Below, piece after piece: positions 44,966 through 52,885 of a DNA stretch of 64,000 nucleotides. The position numbers and the translations under genes were made by a program. This DNA comes from CAIXSC01 sp046349935 (GTDB taxonomy: Bacteria > Planctomycetota > Planctomycetia > Pirellulales > Pirellulaceae). Location: positions 35,775-99,774 of the forward strand of contig JAXMBK010000018.1 in NCBI GenBank assembly GCA_046349935.1. The letters are read 5' to 3'. The notes below the pieces were generated by a model. It saw only the letters and a list, made by a program, of their open reading frames with translations. It searched no databases and was not told where the DNA came from. The number at the start of each line of letters is the position of its first letter. Position 1 is the first letter of the stretch.

Positions 44966-45207
44966 ATGCACCACCCGTACACCCGCCATTTGAAGTTGCA
45001 CAGTTTCTTGGCGACTTAGCGAACCCAGCGCGGCGCTTCGTTCTACCCTGGGCTGACCTATCCAGGCCCCGTCGGATCGCATTCCCTCCGTTACTCCGCC
45101 TCTTCCTTCTCCACCTCCGCGCCATAGCCACGACGCCGCGCACCGAGTAACCTTGGGCGAATCGTGATTTCAACTTTGATTTCGATCGTTTGTGGGAGGC
45201 GATGTCT
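44966..45207. other. Intergenic stretch
   Basis: About 240 bases with no open frame of note. GGGAGG at 45194-45199 is the ribosome-binding site of the next gene. Confidence 0.4.
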
Positions 45208-45831
45208 ATGCGCGGGATGTGGTTGCGGGGAGTAGCGGGATTAATGGTGTTGGTCGCGACGGCGGCCGCTCACGGCGCCGACGGCGACAAGTGGGTGACG
45301 CTGTTCGACGGCAAGACGCTCGACGGCTGGGAGAAAGTCGGCAATGAAGCGAGCGTCTGGGAGGTGAAGGACGGCGCGATTCAAGGTTCGGGCGTCCCGT
45401 CGATGCTGGTCTGCACCAAGGGGCCCTACAAGAACTTCAAGTATCGCGCAGAAATTAAGATCAACGACAAAGGCAACTCGGGCCTCTACTTCCGCACCAC
45501 GCGCAAGCCGGGTTTCACCGACGGCTATGAAGCTCAGATCGACAGCACGCACACCGACCCGATCCGCACCGGTTCGCTGTACGGCTTCTGCCATGTCTAC
45601 AAGCAACTGGTGAAGCCCGACACGTGGTTCACCTACGAGTTGGAAGTGCGCGACGACGTGTGGCGCGGCCGCAAGATGACGCGCATCAAGATCACGGTCG
45701 ACGGCAACGAACTGTACGAATACCTCGACTTTGCGCAGACCTTCAAAGACGGTCATTTTGCTTTCCAGCAGCATGATCCGGGCAGCAAGGTGAGCATTCG
45801 CAAAGTGGAAGTGCTTCCCCTGGCCGACTAG
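45208..45831 (+). CDS. Secreted DUF1080 protein (3-keto-disaccharide hydrolase type)
   Basis: 207 residues. The signal peptide (about 1-24) precedes a DUF1080 domain: WVTLFDGKTLDGWEKVG, YKNFKYRAEIKIN, NSGLYFRTTR, ALVQ-type GFTDGYEAQID. The family includes concanavalin-like hydrolases and binding proteins active on 3-keto sugars. The ATG at 45208 has GGGAGG eight bases upstream; the in-frame ATG at 45202 would sit only two bases after it. It ends nine bases before the cytochrome gene. Confidence 0.88.
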   Translation: MRGMWLRGVAGLMVLVATAAAHGADGDKWVTLFDGKTLDGWEKVGNEASVWEVKDGAIQGSGVPSMLVCTKGPYKNFKYRAEIKINDKGNSGLYFRTTRKPGFTDGYEAQIDSTHTDPIRTGSLYGFCHVYKQLVKPDTWFTYELEVRDDVWRGRKMTRIKITVDGNELYEYLDFAQTFKDGHFAFQQHDPGSKVSIRKVEVLPLAD

Positions 45832-45839
45832 GCGGGCGC

Positions 45840-47798
45840 ATGAACGCGAATCGGAGCCGCCGAGTCCTGCGTTCAGGGCTGCTGGTCAGCCTGTTCGTCG
45901 CTTCGTTCGTCGGCTGCTCGCCAAGTCAGCCAGCCGACGTCGAACACGCTGCCAAACCAACGCCGTCTGCGTCGACCGCAGGCGGCGTTTCTGTTTCCGC
46001 CTCCAGCTCAACCGAACGCCGCGCTGAGAGTCCCTACCTCAACACGCGCTCGGATGCGAAGTACGTCGGCAGCGAGGCGTGTCGCGCGTGCCATCAGGAG
46101 CACGACGCTTCGTTCAAACATACGGGGATGGGGCGTTCCGCGGCGCTCGTAGATCTCGACCGCGAACCGCCGGATGGAGCGTTCGATCATCCCGTTTCGC
46201 AGCGACGCTATCAGGTAGTGCGCCGCGAGGGAAAGCTGTGGCATCGCGAACTGCAGTTGACGCCGGCGGGCGCAGCCGAAGTGCTGTACAGCGAGTATCC
46301 GATGAAGTACGTCGTCGGATCGGGCCGTCATTCGCTGACCTACGTCTACGAAGACGACGGGTTTCTCATGGAGTCGCCGATCACGTGGTACACCGCGCGC
46401 AAGGCGTGGGATATGTCCCCCGGCTACGATCGCGAGAACCACTCGAGCTTCGAGCGCGAGGTGGGAGTGAACTGCCTGGGCTGCCACGTCGGGCAGGCCG
46501 AGTCGCTGGACGGCAGCATGCATCGCGTGCGAGTGGACGAAGCGACGATTAGCTGCGAGCGGTGCCACGGGCCGGGCTCGCTGCACGTGAAGCTGCAGAC
46601 GGAACGACGGACGACGGGCGAAGATCTGACGATCGTCAACCCGCGGAGACTGTCGCGCGAATTGGCGGAAGCCGTCTGCGAACAGTGTCATTTGCGAAGC
46701 GCCGCGGTGGTCGATGCGCGAGGCGCCACGCAGCGCGACTATCGTCCCGGCCTATCGCTGGACGACTTCCAGCACGTCTTTCGACTCGACCCGCCTGACG
46801 ACCAAATGACGGTGGTGGGGCACGTCGAACAGATGCACCTGAGTCGGTGTTACCAGGAGTCGCGCGAGTTTACGTGCTTGATGTGTCACTCGCCGCACGA
46901 GTCGACGCCGAAGAAGGGAGATCACGAATACTACAACGCGATCTGCCAGAAATGTCATCAGCCTGCGGCCTGTTCGTCGCCCGTCGAACAACGGCAAGCG
47001 GCGTTGTCGAACAAGCAGGCGGCCGCCGCGGAGGCCGCCGACGTCAATGACTGCATCACATGCCATATGCCGACTTCCGATACGGACATTCCGCACTTGG
47101 CGTTCACGCACCATCGAGTGGGTCGGCACGATTTGACGTCGTCGTCGACGAGCGGTAAGCACAAGCCGGCGACGAACGACGCGGCGCAGCTCGTTCCATT
47201 TCGCGGCTGGAGCAGTTCGACGACCCGCAGCGACCAGTTGCGCGCGACGGGCTTGGCCTATCTGGATGCGGCGACTCGAGAAGAGAACATGCGTCGTCGC
47301 GCGCGCTTTCAGACGCTGTCGATCCGCTTGCTCACGCAGTACCGCGAACAAACGCCCGGTGTGGACGGCGTGGTCGATTCGTGGCTGGCGCGCTTGCGAT
47401 TCGACGGCGACTTGGGCGGCGTGCGGTTTCTTGCCGAACGCGCCTTAGGCGATCCGACGCTTCCCGGCTTCGATCGTTGCAACGCCCTGTTTCTACTCGC
47501 CGACGCCCAGTTCGCCGCCCGCGATTATCGCGGCGCCATCGCGACCCTCGACCAACTCGACCTCCTCCGCCGCCACTCCCTGCAACAGCTCTTGCGCGCC
47601 CAATGCGAAAAGGAACTAGGCCGCGAACCACAGATGGTCGCCGCCCTCGAACGCGCCGTCCACATCAACCCCCATCTCCCCCAAGTCCAATCCACGCTAG
47701 CCAGCCGTAGAACAGGCTTCCAGCCTGTTACCCCCGCGCCCCCCCAGCCCTCCACCCCACAAGTCACCCCCAAGCCTCCTCCCCTGCCGTCCCCCTAA
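45840..47798 (+). CDS. Heptaheme cytochrome c lipoprotein with TPR-like C-terminus
   Basis: 652 residues. A lipobox Cys ends FVASFVGC. Seven CxxCH motifs follow: CRACH, CLGCH, CERCH, CEQCH, CLMCH, CQKCH and CITCH, a multiheme pattern. From about residue 460, helices resembling TPR repeats appear (DYRGAIATLDQLDLLRRHSL). It should move electrons in the periplasm, possibly between a hydrolase product and a partner that is not present here. The last 30 residues are Pro-rich and begin with RTGFQPV from an R1 repeat, so they are probably not native. Confidence 0.85.
   Translation: MNANRSRRVLRSGLLVSLFVASFVGCSPSQPADVEHAAKPTPSASTAGGVSVSASSSTERRAESPYLNTRSDAKYVGSEACRACHQEHDASFKHTGMGRSAALVDLDREPPDGAFDHPVSQRRYQVVRREGKLWHRELQLTPAGAAEVLYSEYPMKYVVGSGRHSLTYVYEDDGFLMESPITWYTARKAWDMSPGYDRENHSSFEREVGVNCLGCHVGQAESLDGSMHRVRVDEATISCERCHGPGSLHVKLQTERRTTGEDLTIVNPRRLSRELAEAVCEQCHLRSAAVVDARGATQRDYRPGLSLDDFQHVFRLDPPDDQMTVVGHVEQMHLSRCYQESREFTCLMCHSPHESTPKKGDHEYYNAICQKCHQPAACSSPVEQRQAALSNKQAAAAEAADVNDCITCHMPTSDTDIPHLAFTHHRVGRHDLTSSSTSGKHKPATNDAAQLVPFRGWSSSTTRSDQLRATGLAYLDAATREENMRRRARFQTLSIRLLTQYREQTPGVDGVVDSWLARLRFDGDLGGVRFLAERALGDPTLPGFDRCNALFLLADAQFAARDYRGAIATLDQLDLLRRHSLQQLLRAQCEKELGREPQMVAALERAVHINPHLPQVQSTLASRRTGFQPVTPAPPQPSTPQVTPKPPPLPSP
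47703..47727 (+). repeat. R1 hairpin repeat, copy k (A-T type)
   Basis: Sense orientation, inside the 3' end of the cytochrome gene. Outer pair A-T. Followed by a C-rich stretch. Confidence 0.85.
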
Positions 47799-47835
47799 CC
47801 TCATCCCCCGTTCACCTCGCACAGGGCTTTCCGCC

Positions 47836-50800
47836 GTGTCGACCGACCAAACAGGCGATTTCACGCCGCGTCAGCCTGGTCCTGGCCGCGAGTCGCCGCC
47901 TGCGCCGCCGGCCCCGACGCTGCCGCTTCAACGTCCCGACACCTCGCTAGCTCAGCCGCCGCAAACGCTGCTCCACCGCTCCGACGAATCCCCGGCCGCC
48001 GCGGCAAGCGAAGCGGGCGCAGCGAGCGGGCTTGAATCGCTGACGGTTCCCGGCTACGAGCTGCTGCGGCCGCTCGGACGAGGCGGGATGGGCGTCGTCT
48101 ACCTGGCGAGGCAAACGGCCCTCAAGCGGCTCGTGGCGCTCAAGATGATCCTGAGCGGCGATCGCGAGAATGCCGACGAACTGGCACGGTTTCGCGCTGA
48201 GGCGGAAGCGGCCGCGCGAGTGCGTCACCCGAACCTGGTACAGGTGTACGAGATTGGCGACGCGCAGGGGCGGCCGTACATTGCGCTCGAGTATGTTCCG
48301 GGCGGTTCGCTCGCGCAGCGGTTGACGGAGGGACCGTATGCGCCGCGCGACGCGGCGCAGTTGGTCGCCCGCGTGGCCGACGCCGCTCAGTGCGCTCATG
48401 CGGCGGGCGTCGTGCATCGCGACCTCAAACCGGCCAACATCCTGCTCGACGCCGACGGCTCCCCGCGCATCGCCGACTTTGGACTCGCCAAGCGGCTCGA
48501 CGATCGCTCGGGACTCACGCAATCCGGCACGATCCTCGGCACTCCGTCGTACATGGCGCCGGAGCAGGCCGAGGCGCAGGCGGACCAGGTGGGGCCGGCG
48601 GCCGATCTCTATTCGCTCGGCGCGATTCTGTATGAGCTGTTGGTGGGACGGCCGCCGTTTCGCGGCGCCACGGTGCTCGATACGCTCCGCCAAGTGCGCG
48701 AACAAGAGCCGGTGGCGCCGGGGCGTTTGCAGCCCGGCGTGCCCCGCGACCTGGAGACCATCTGCCTCAAGTGCCTCGAGAAAAACTGGCGACGTCGCTA
48801 TGCTTCGGCGGGCGAATTGGCCGACGATCTGCGACGCTTTCTCGACAGTCGCCCTATCGCCGCTCGACCCGTCGGACGACTGGAGCGGGCTGGAAAATGG
48901 GCGCGCCGCGAACCGTGGTTGGCCGGCGTCAGCGCGGGACTCGTCCTGGTGGTCGTCGTCGCCTTGGCGACGGTGAGCTGGCAGTTGTGGCGGGAGTTGC
49001 AGGTGAGCGAAAAGTTGTCGATCGCGCTCCAAGAACGTTCCACCGCCCTCGAGCGGCAAATCGCTGCGACGAACGAACTCGAGGCAGCACTGAAGCGCGA
49101 AGCCAAGGCGACCGAAGACGCTCGACGCGAAACCAAACTCAAGGAAATCGAACTTGAACGCGCCGGCCGGCTGCTCTACCTCCACACCGTCACAGGGGCG
49201 ACTCGCGAGTGGCAATTGGGGGACGTGGGCAAGGCCGAGCAATGGTTGAACTCCAGCGAAGCGGGGCGGCGCGATTGGGAATGGCGCTACTTGCGGCGGC
49301 AGACGCTGGCGACGCAGTTCGTCTATGCCGCCCATACGCTGGGGCAGGTCGTGGAGTTCCAGGGGGACGGTCGGAGGTTGATGTTGCGTCGAGACGTTTT
49401 GGGAACGAAGCCTGCAGCCACGGACCAAGTGCATTGGTGGGACCGCGAACGGGGGCGTCCGGTGGCGCAAAGTCCCGCGACGACGGCCGCCTTCGCACCA
49501 AGTAATCAGGTCGGGGCAGTTGCTCGTTGGTTCGACAGCCCGCCGCGGTCCGAGGTGCAGATTGTGTCTTTGGAATCGGGCGACGTTGTCCTCGGATGCG
49601 AAGGCCGGCTGGGACAGATCGTGGCGCTCGAGTTCACGCCGGATAGCGAGCGCTTAGCGGCGATCGACATGGAAGGCACGATTCAGGTTTGGGACGCGGC
49701 GACCGGCAAGTCGTGGAAGCGGCATGTCGACGCCAGCCGCAAACTGCCGCCCCTGCAAATGCTGTCGCTGTACCGCCCGGCGGTTATCAGCCGCGACGGA
49801 CGATGGGCGGCCTTGGCATGCGGACAAATCGTGAACGTCGAGGATGGCGCACTAAAGACTCGAGTGCCGCCGTTCTCCGCGGCCGGCTTTTCGCCGGACG
49901 GTCGTCGACTGGCGCTATTGCCGAAGACGGGGGCCCTGAATCGGCACGTCGTGCAACTGTTCGAGACCGAGTCCGGCGCCAAGCTGCACGAACTCAAACT
50001 GCTGAAACAAGACGTCAATCACTTTGTGCCGGTTTCGGAATTGAAGTTCAGTCCCGATGGGACGAGGTTCGCTGCGTCGACCGGCCGCGGCGGGATCGTG
50101 TTGCAGTTTCTCGGAGAGGCGATCGTCTGGGACGCGGCTTCGGGTGAAGAACTGTTGCGCATCGCCCCCGGAAGCACGTCCGTCACGTCGCTCGACTTCA
50201 GCTCCGACGGCATGCTCTTGGCATTAGGCGGCGATTCGGGAGTGGTACAGTTGTACGACGCAAAGAGCGGGCGATTGCAGCGAACGTTTCGCACTCCCCA
50301 ACGTCGCGCGATCGTCGACTTGACCTTCTCGCCCGATGTCGCCGCGCTGGCAGCCGCGCATTGCACGCTCGGCGGCACGATGCCGCAGAACGACGCTCAA
50401 GTCACCCTGTGGTCGGTCGAGCGGGTCCCCGAAGCGCTGACGCTGGAAATGCCGCCCGCCAGCGCCCATGACGCTTCGACCGGATACTTTCCCTTGGTGC
50501 GTTCTGTTCGACTGAGGTTCTCGGACGACGGTCGCACGGTCACTTGGAACGGTATGGCCGAGAACGGGCTCGAACGACGATCGGTCGCGGCGCAGCTGCC
50601 CGAGCAGTTATCCGCCGCAGCCAGCTCCATCGCCATCACACCAGCCGCCGCCGACGATGCCGAGGCCTTGGCGTCGCGCGGCAGTTTCGCCGTCGTCGAA
50701 CGAGGTCGAGACGGTCGAACTCAGGCACAGACTCCCGGCCGGCTCATCGTGTTGCCGCAGAGCGGCGCACCCGAACAAGAATTGCTCAAGGAGGGCGAGT

Positions 50801-52368
50801 GGAACGTTTGGAACGGCGCCGTGACTCGCGACGGTCGCACTCTGATCGCCATGCTCGGGACCGCGTTGTCGTGGCAGTCGGAGCCGCCGTTCGGGATGGC
50901 GGTCAAAGTATGGTCGGCCGCCGACGGACGCGTGCTCTTCTCCGACTCCAAGCCGGATCGCCGACCGGGCACGGCCGCCATCTCGCCCGACGGCAGACGT
51001 ATCGCGTATGTACATCATCCTCGGCGCGGTAAAAGCCGATTGGAAGTGTGGGACCTGACAACCCGGCAGTTGCTTCATGAGTTGGCCGCGGAGAACTCCG
51101 TGCAGTTGCTCGCCCTTTCCCCTGATGGTCGACGCTTGGCGGCGGGCGACTTTCGTGGACCGATCACCGTCTGGAACTTGAACGACCCGGCGCCGAAGCC
51201 CGTCGCCGCCTCGGGACACTCGGGTCGCGTGCACGCACTGTCGTTTCATCCGGCCGGCGATCGATTGGCGTCGATCGGCGAGGACTTGGTGGTTCGCCTG
51301 TGGGATACGGCGACGGGGCAGTTGGTGCTGGAGCTGCCGGGGACGGGCGAACTGCTTCAGAACGTCGCTTTCTCGCCGGACGGCCGTCGCTTGGCGGCCA
51401 ACGATCGCCTGGGTCGGCTGCGCGTGTGGGATGGAACGGAACTGGCTGAGCCGACGTTCGCCAGTTGGCCGCCTTCGGTCGCCGAATTGGATCGCCGCAT
51501 CGCCGCGGGCGAAGACAACGTGGAAGTGTGGCGACTGCGGGCGCTCGCCGCGGTTCGGTCGTCCGACTGGGCGACGGCGGCCGAATCGCAGTGGAAGGCG
51601 GCGCAACGAGACGTCGCACGTGACGGGCACTGGCGGCAAGCAATCGAGTTTGCGAAGCGTGCGGCGCGTTTCGATCTTGTGCGGCAATATTGCAGCCAAC
51701 TCCTCGAGCGCGACTCGTCGCGCGCCGAGTTGTGGATCGAACGCGGCGAGGCGGCGTTGCGGCTGGGAGATTATGCCGCCGCGGTCGATGACCTGGGCGA
51801 GGGGGAACGGCGAGTCGGCAACAACTTGGAGTTCAAATGTACGTACGGCGGGGCGCTGTTGTTGGCGGGGAAGCCGGAAGAGTATCAGCGCTTCGTTGAG
51901 CAGACGAAGTTGCAGGCGGAGTCGTCAGGCTGGATTGACGAGCAACATGGAAACGTCGTGCGAAATCGCTATCTGCTCGCGCGGCTGGCCGGCTTCGCGA
52001 AGCAGCCGCCGGTCGCCGTCGACGTGATGGTGGGCTGGGCGGAAGGCGCGGTCGCTCGAGCGAAAAACGCGTGGAACTACCACGCTTTGGCCGTGGCGCT
52101 ATTTCGAGCTGAGCGATTCGAGGAAGCGACCGCCGCCGCCCAAGCCTCCATCGCGCGCGACCCCGGTTGGGTCCCCGAAGCCAACGAGCTTCTATTGGCT
52201 TTGATCGCCCGCCGCCCCGCTCCCGCCTCCCACGAAACCGACGACGCTCCCCTCCACATCCACGACCACATCGGTCTGCAATTACTCGTAGAACAGGCTT
52301 CCAGCCTGTTACCCCCGCCGCCCCCCGCGTCACGCCGCGAACCTTCCAGCCTGTTACCCCCGCACTAA
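47836..52368 (+). CDS. Giant Ser/Thr protein kinase with WD40 and TPR domains
   Basis: 1,510 residues from a GTG start. The kinase domain (about 72-345) has GRGGMGVVYLAR, VALKM, HRDLKPANILL and IADFGLA, and the activation segment TPSYMAPEQAE, so it should be active. One membrane span lies near 360-385 and a coiled coil near 390-450. WD40-like repeats (about 480-1,190: SPDGRRLA, WDLTT and similar) follow, then TPR-like helices to about 1,480. It would sense or assemble partners at the envelope and phosphorylate them inside. The tail (VEQASSLLPP...) comes from an R1 copy and its duplicated fragment. Confidence 0.9.
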   Translation: MSTDQTGDFTPRQPGPGRESPPAPPAPTLPLQRPDTSLAQPPQTLLHRSDESPAAAASEAGAASGLESLTVPGYELLRPLGRGGMGVVYLARQTALKRLVALKMILSGDRENADELARFRAEAEAAARVRHPNLVQVYEIGDAQGRPYIALEYVPGGSLAQRLTEGPYAPRDAAQLVARVADAAQCAHAAGVVHRDLKPANILLDADGSPRIADFGLAKRLDDRSGLTQSGTILGTPSYMAPEQAEAQADQVGPAADLYSLGAILYELLVGRPPFRGATVLDTLRQVREQEPVAPGRLQPGVPRDLETICLKCLEKNWRRRYASAGELADDLRRFLDSRPIAARPVGRLERAGKWARREPWLAGVSAGLVLVVVVALATVSWQLWRELQVSEKLSIALQERSTALERQIAATNELEAALKREAKATEDARRETKLKEIELERAGRLLYLHTVTGATREWQLGDVGKAEQWLNSSEAGRRDWEWRYLRRQTLATQFVYAAHTLGQVVEFQGDGRRLMLRRDVLGTKPAATDQVHWWDRERGRPVAQSPATTAAFAPSNQVGAVARWFDSPPRSEVQIVSLESGDVVLGCEGRLGQIVALEFTPDSERLAAIDMEGTIQVWDAATGKSWKRHVDASRKLPPLQMLSLYRPAVISRDGRWAALACGQIVNVEDGALKTRVPPFSAAGFSPDGRRLALLPKTGALNRHVVQLFETESGAKLHELKLLKQDVNHFVPVSELKFSPDGTRFAASTGRGGIVLQFLGEAIVWDAASGEELLRIAPGSTSVTSLDFSSDGMLLALGGDSGVVQLYDAKSGRLQRTFRTPQRRAIVDLTFSPDVAALAAAHCTLGGTMPQNDAQVTLWSVERVPEALTLEMPPASAHDASTGYFPLVRSVRLRFSDDGRTVTWNGMAENGLERRSVAAQLPEQLSAAASSIAITPAAADDAEALASRGSFAVVERGRDGRTQAQTPGRLIVLPQSGAPEQELLKEGEWNVWNGAVTRDGRTLIAMLGTALSWQSEPPFGMAVKVWSAADGRVLFSDSKPDRRPGTAAISPDGRRIAYVHHPRRGKSRLEVWDLTTRQLLHELAAENSVQLLALSPDGRRLAAGDFRGPITVWNLNDPAPKPVAASGHSGRVHALSFHPAGDRLASIGEDLVVRLWDTATGQLVLELPGTGELLQNVAFSPDGRRLAANDRLGRLRVWDGTELAEPTFASWPPSVAELDRRIAAGEDNVEVWRLRALAAVRSSDWATAAESQWKAAQRDVARDGHWRQAIEFAKRAARFDLVRQYCSQLLERDSSRAELWIERGEAALRLGDYAAAVDDLGEGERRVGNNLEFKCTYGGALLLAGKPEEYQRFVEQTKLQAESSGWIDEQHGNVVRNRYLLARLAGFAKQPPVAVDVMVGWAEGAVARAKNAWNYHALAVALFRAERFEEATAAAQASIARDPGWVPEANELLLALIARRPAPASHETDDAPLHIHDHIGLQLLVEQASSLLPPPPPASRREPSSLLPPH
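52288..52310 (+). repeat. R1 hairpin repeat, copy l (A-T type)
   Basis: Sense orientation, inside the kinase 3' end. Twenty-one bases beginning in its loop (CTTCCAGCCTGTTACCCCCG plus C, 52298) recur exactly at 52343-52363, a partial second unit. Confidence 0.8.
52343..52363 (+). repeat. Partial duplicate of R1 copy l
   Basis: A 21-base direct duplication of the right half of copy l. It encodes part of the Pro/Ser-rich kinase tail. Confidence 0.8.
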
Positions 52369-52388
52369 TCCCTGCACCACCGAGACCC

Positions 52389-52769
52389 CTACGGCGCGTC
52401 CGTACTGTTGGTTCCGATCGTGGTGCGCTTCAGTCGAATTTTGTGCGTCTTGCCTTCGCGGTCGATTTCAAAGGCGCCGCCCCAATCCTTCTCCTCGGCG
52501 TACGGCCCCGTCTTCCAAACGATCGCCTTCTTGGCGGCGTCGTAGGTGTAGGCGCCTTGTCCCGCCGGCTTATCGCCCGGCAGGAACACCTTGTAGACGT
52601 CCCCCTTCTCCAGCACGAACGCGCCCAACACAAGCGGCGGTCGGCCCACGGCCCCGTACGACAAAATGCGGTACTTCCCGAGTCGCGGTGCGTCGCCCTC
52701 CGCTCCGTTTACGCTGCGCATCGCACATAGAAAAAGTAACGCACAAACGATCCATACTCGTCGGTTCAT
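52389..52769 (-). CDS. Small secreted uncharacterised protein
   Basis: 126 residues with a clear signal peptide (about 1-22: VWIVCALLFLCAMRSVNG). The rest (GKYRILSYGAVGRPPLVLGA, then AYTYDAAKKAIVW) looks like a small beta-sandwich, perhaps a lipocalin-like or copper-binding-type fold, but it was not recognised. It lies convergent with the kinase gene. The start codon is good; no downstream partner is evident. Confidence 0.65.
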   Translation of the reverse strand: MNRRVWIVCALLFLCAMRSVNGAEGDAPRLGKYRILSYGAVGRPPLVLGAFVLEKGDVYKVFLPGDKPAGQGAYTYDAAKKAIVWKTGPYAEEKDWGGAFEIDREGKTHKIRLKRTTIGTNSTDAP

Positions 52770-52860
52770 GGGGGGCCTCGCTTTGGTGAAGGGGGGGGTG
52801 GCGTCAGACAGGCTGTAAAGTTGTTGGACGGTGGTGGCGTTGGGAACAATGATAGTGCTT

Positions 52861-52885
52861 GACAGGCTGGAAGCCTGTCCTACGG
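52861..52885 (-). repeat. R1 hairpin repeat, copy m (G-C type)
   Basis: Sense orientation. It supplies the TAG stop codon (52880-52882) of the double metallo-beta-lactamase gene. Outer pair G-C. Confidence 0.85.

Noticed and set aside
52807..52822. Possible extra R1 copy (GACAGGCTG...)
   Set aside because: Only about ten bases match; no second stem arm, so it may be a decayed fragment or chance.
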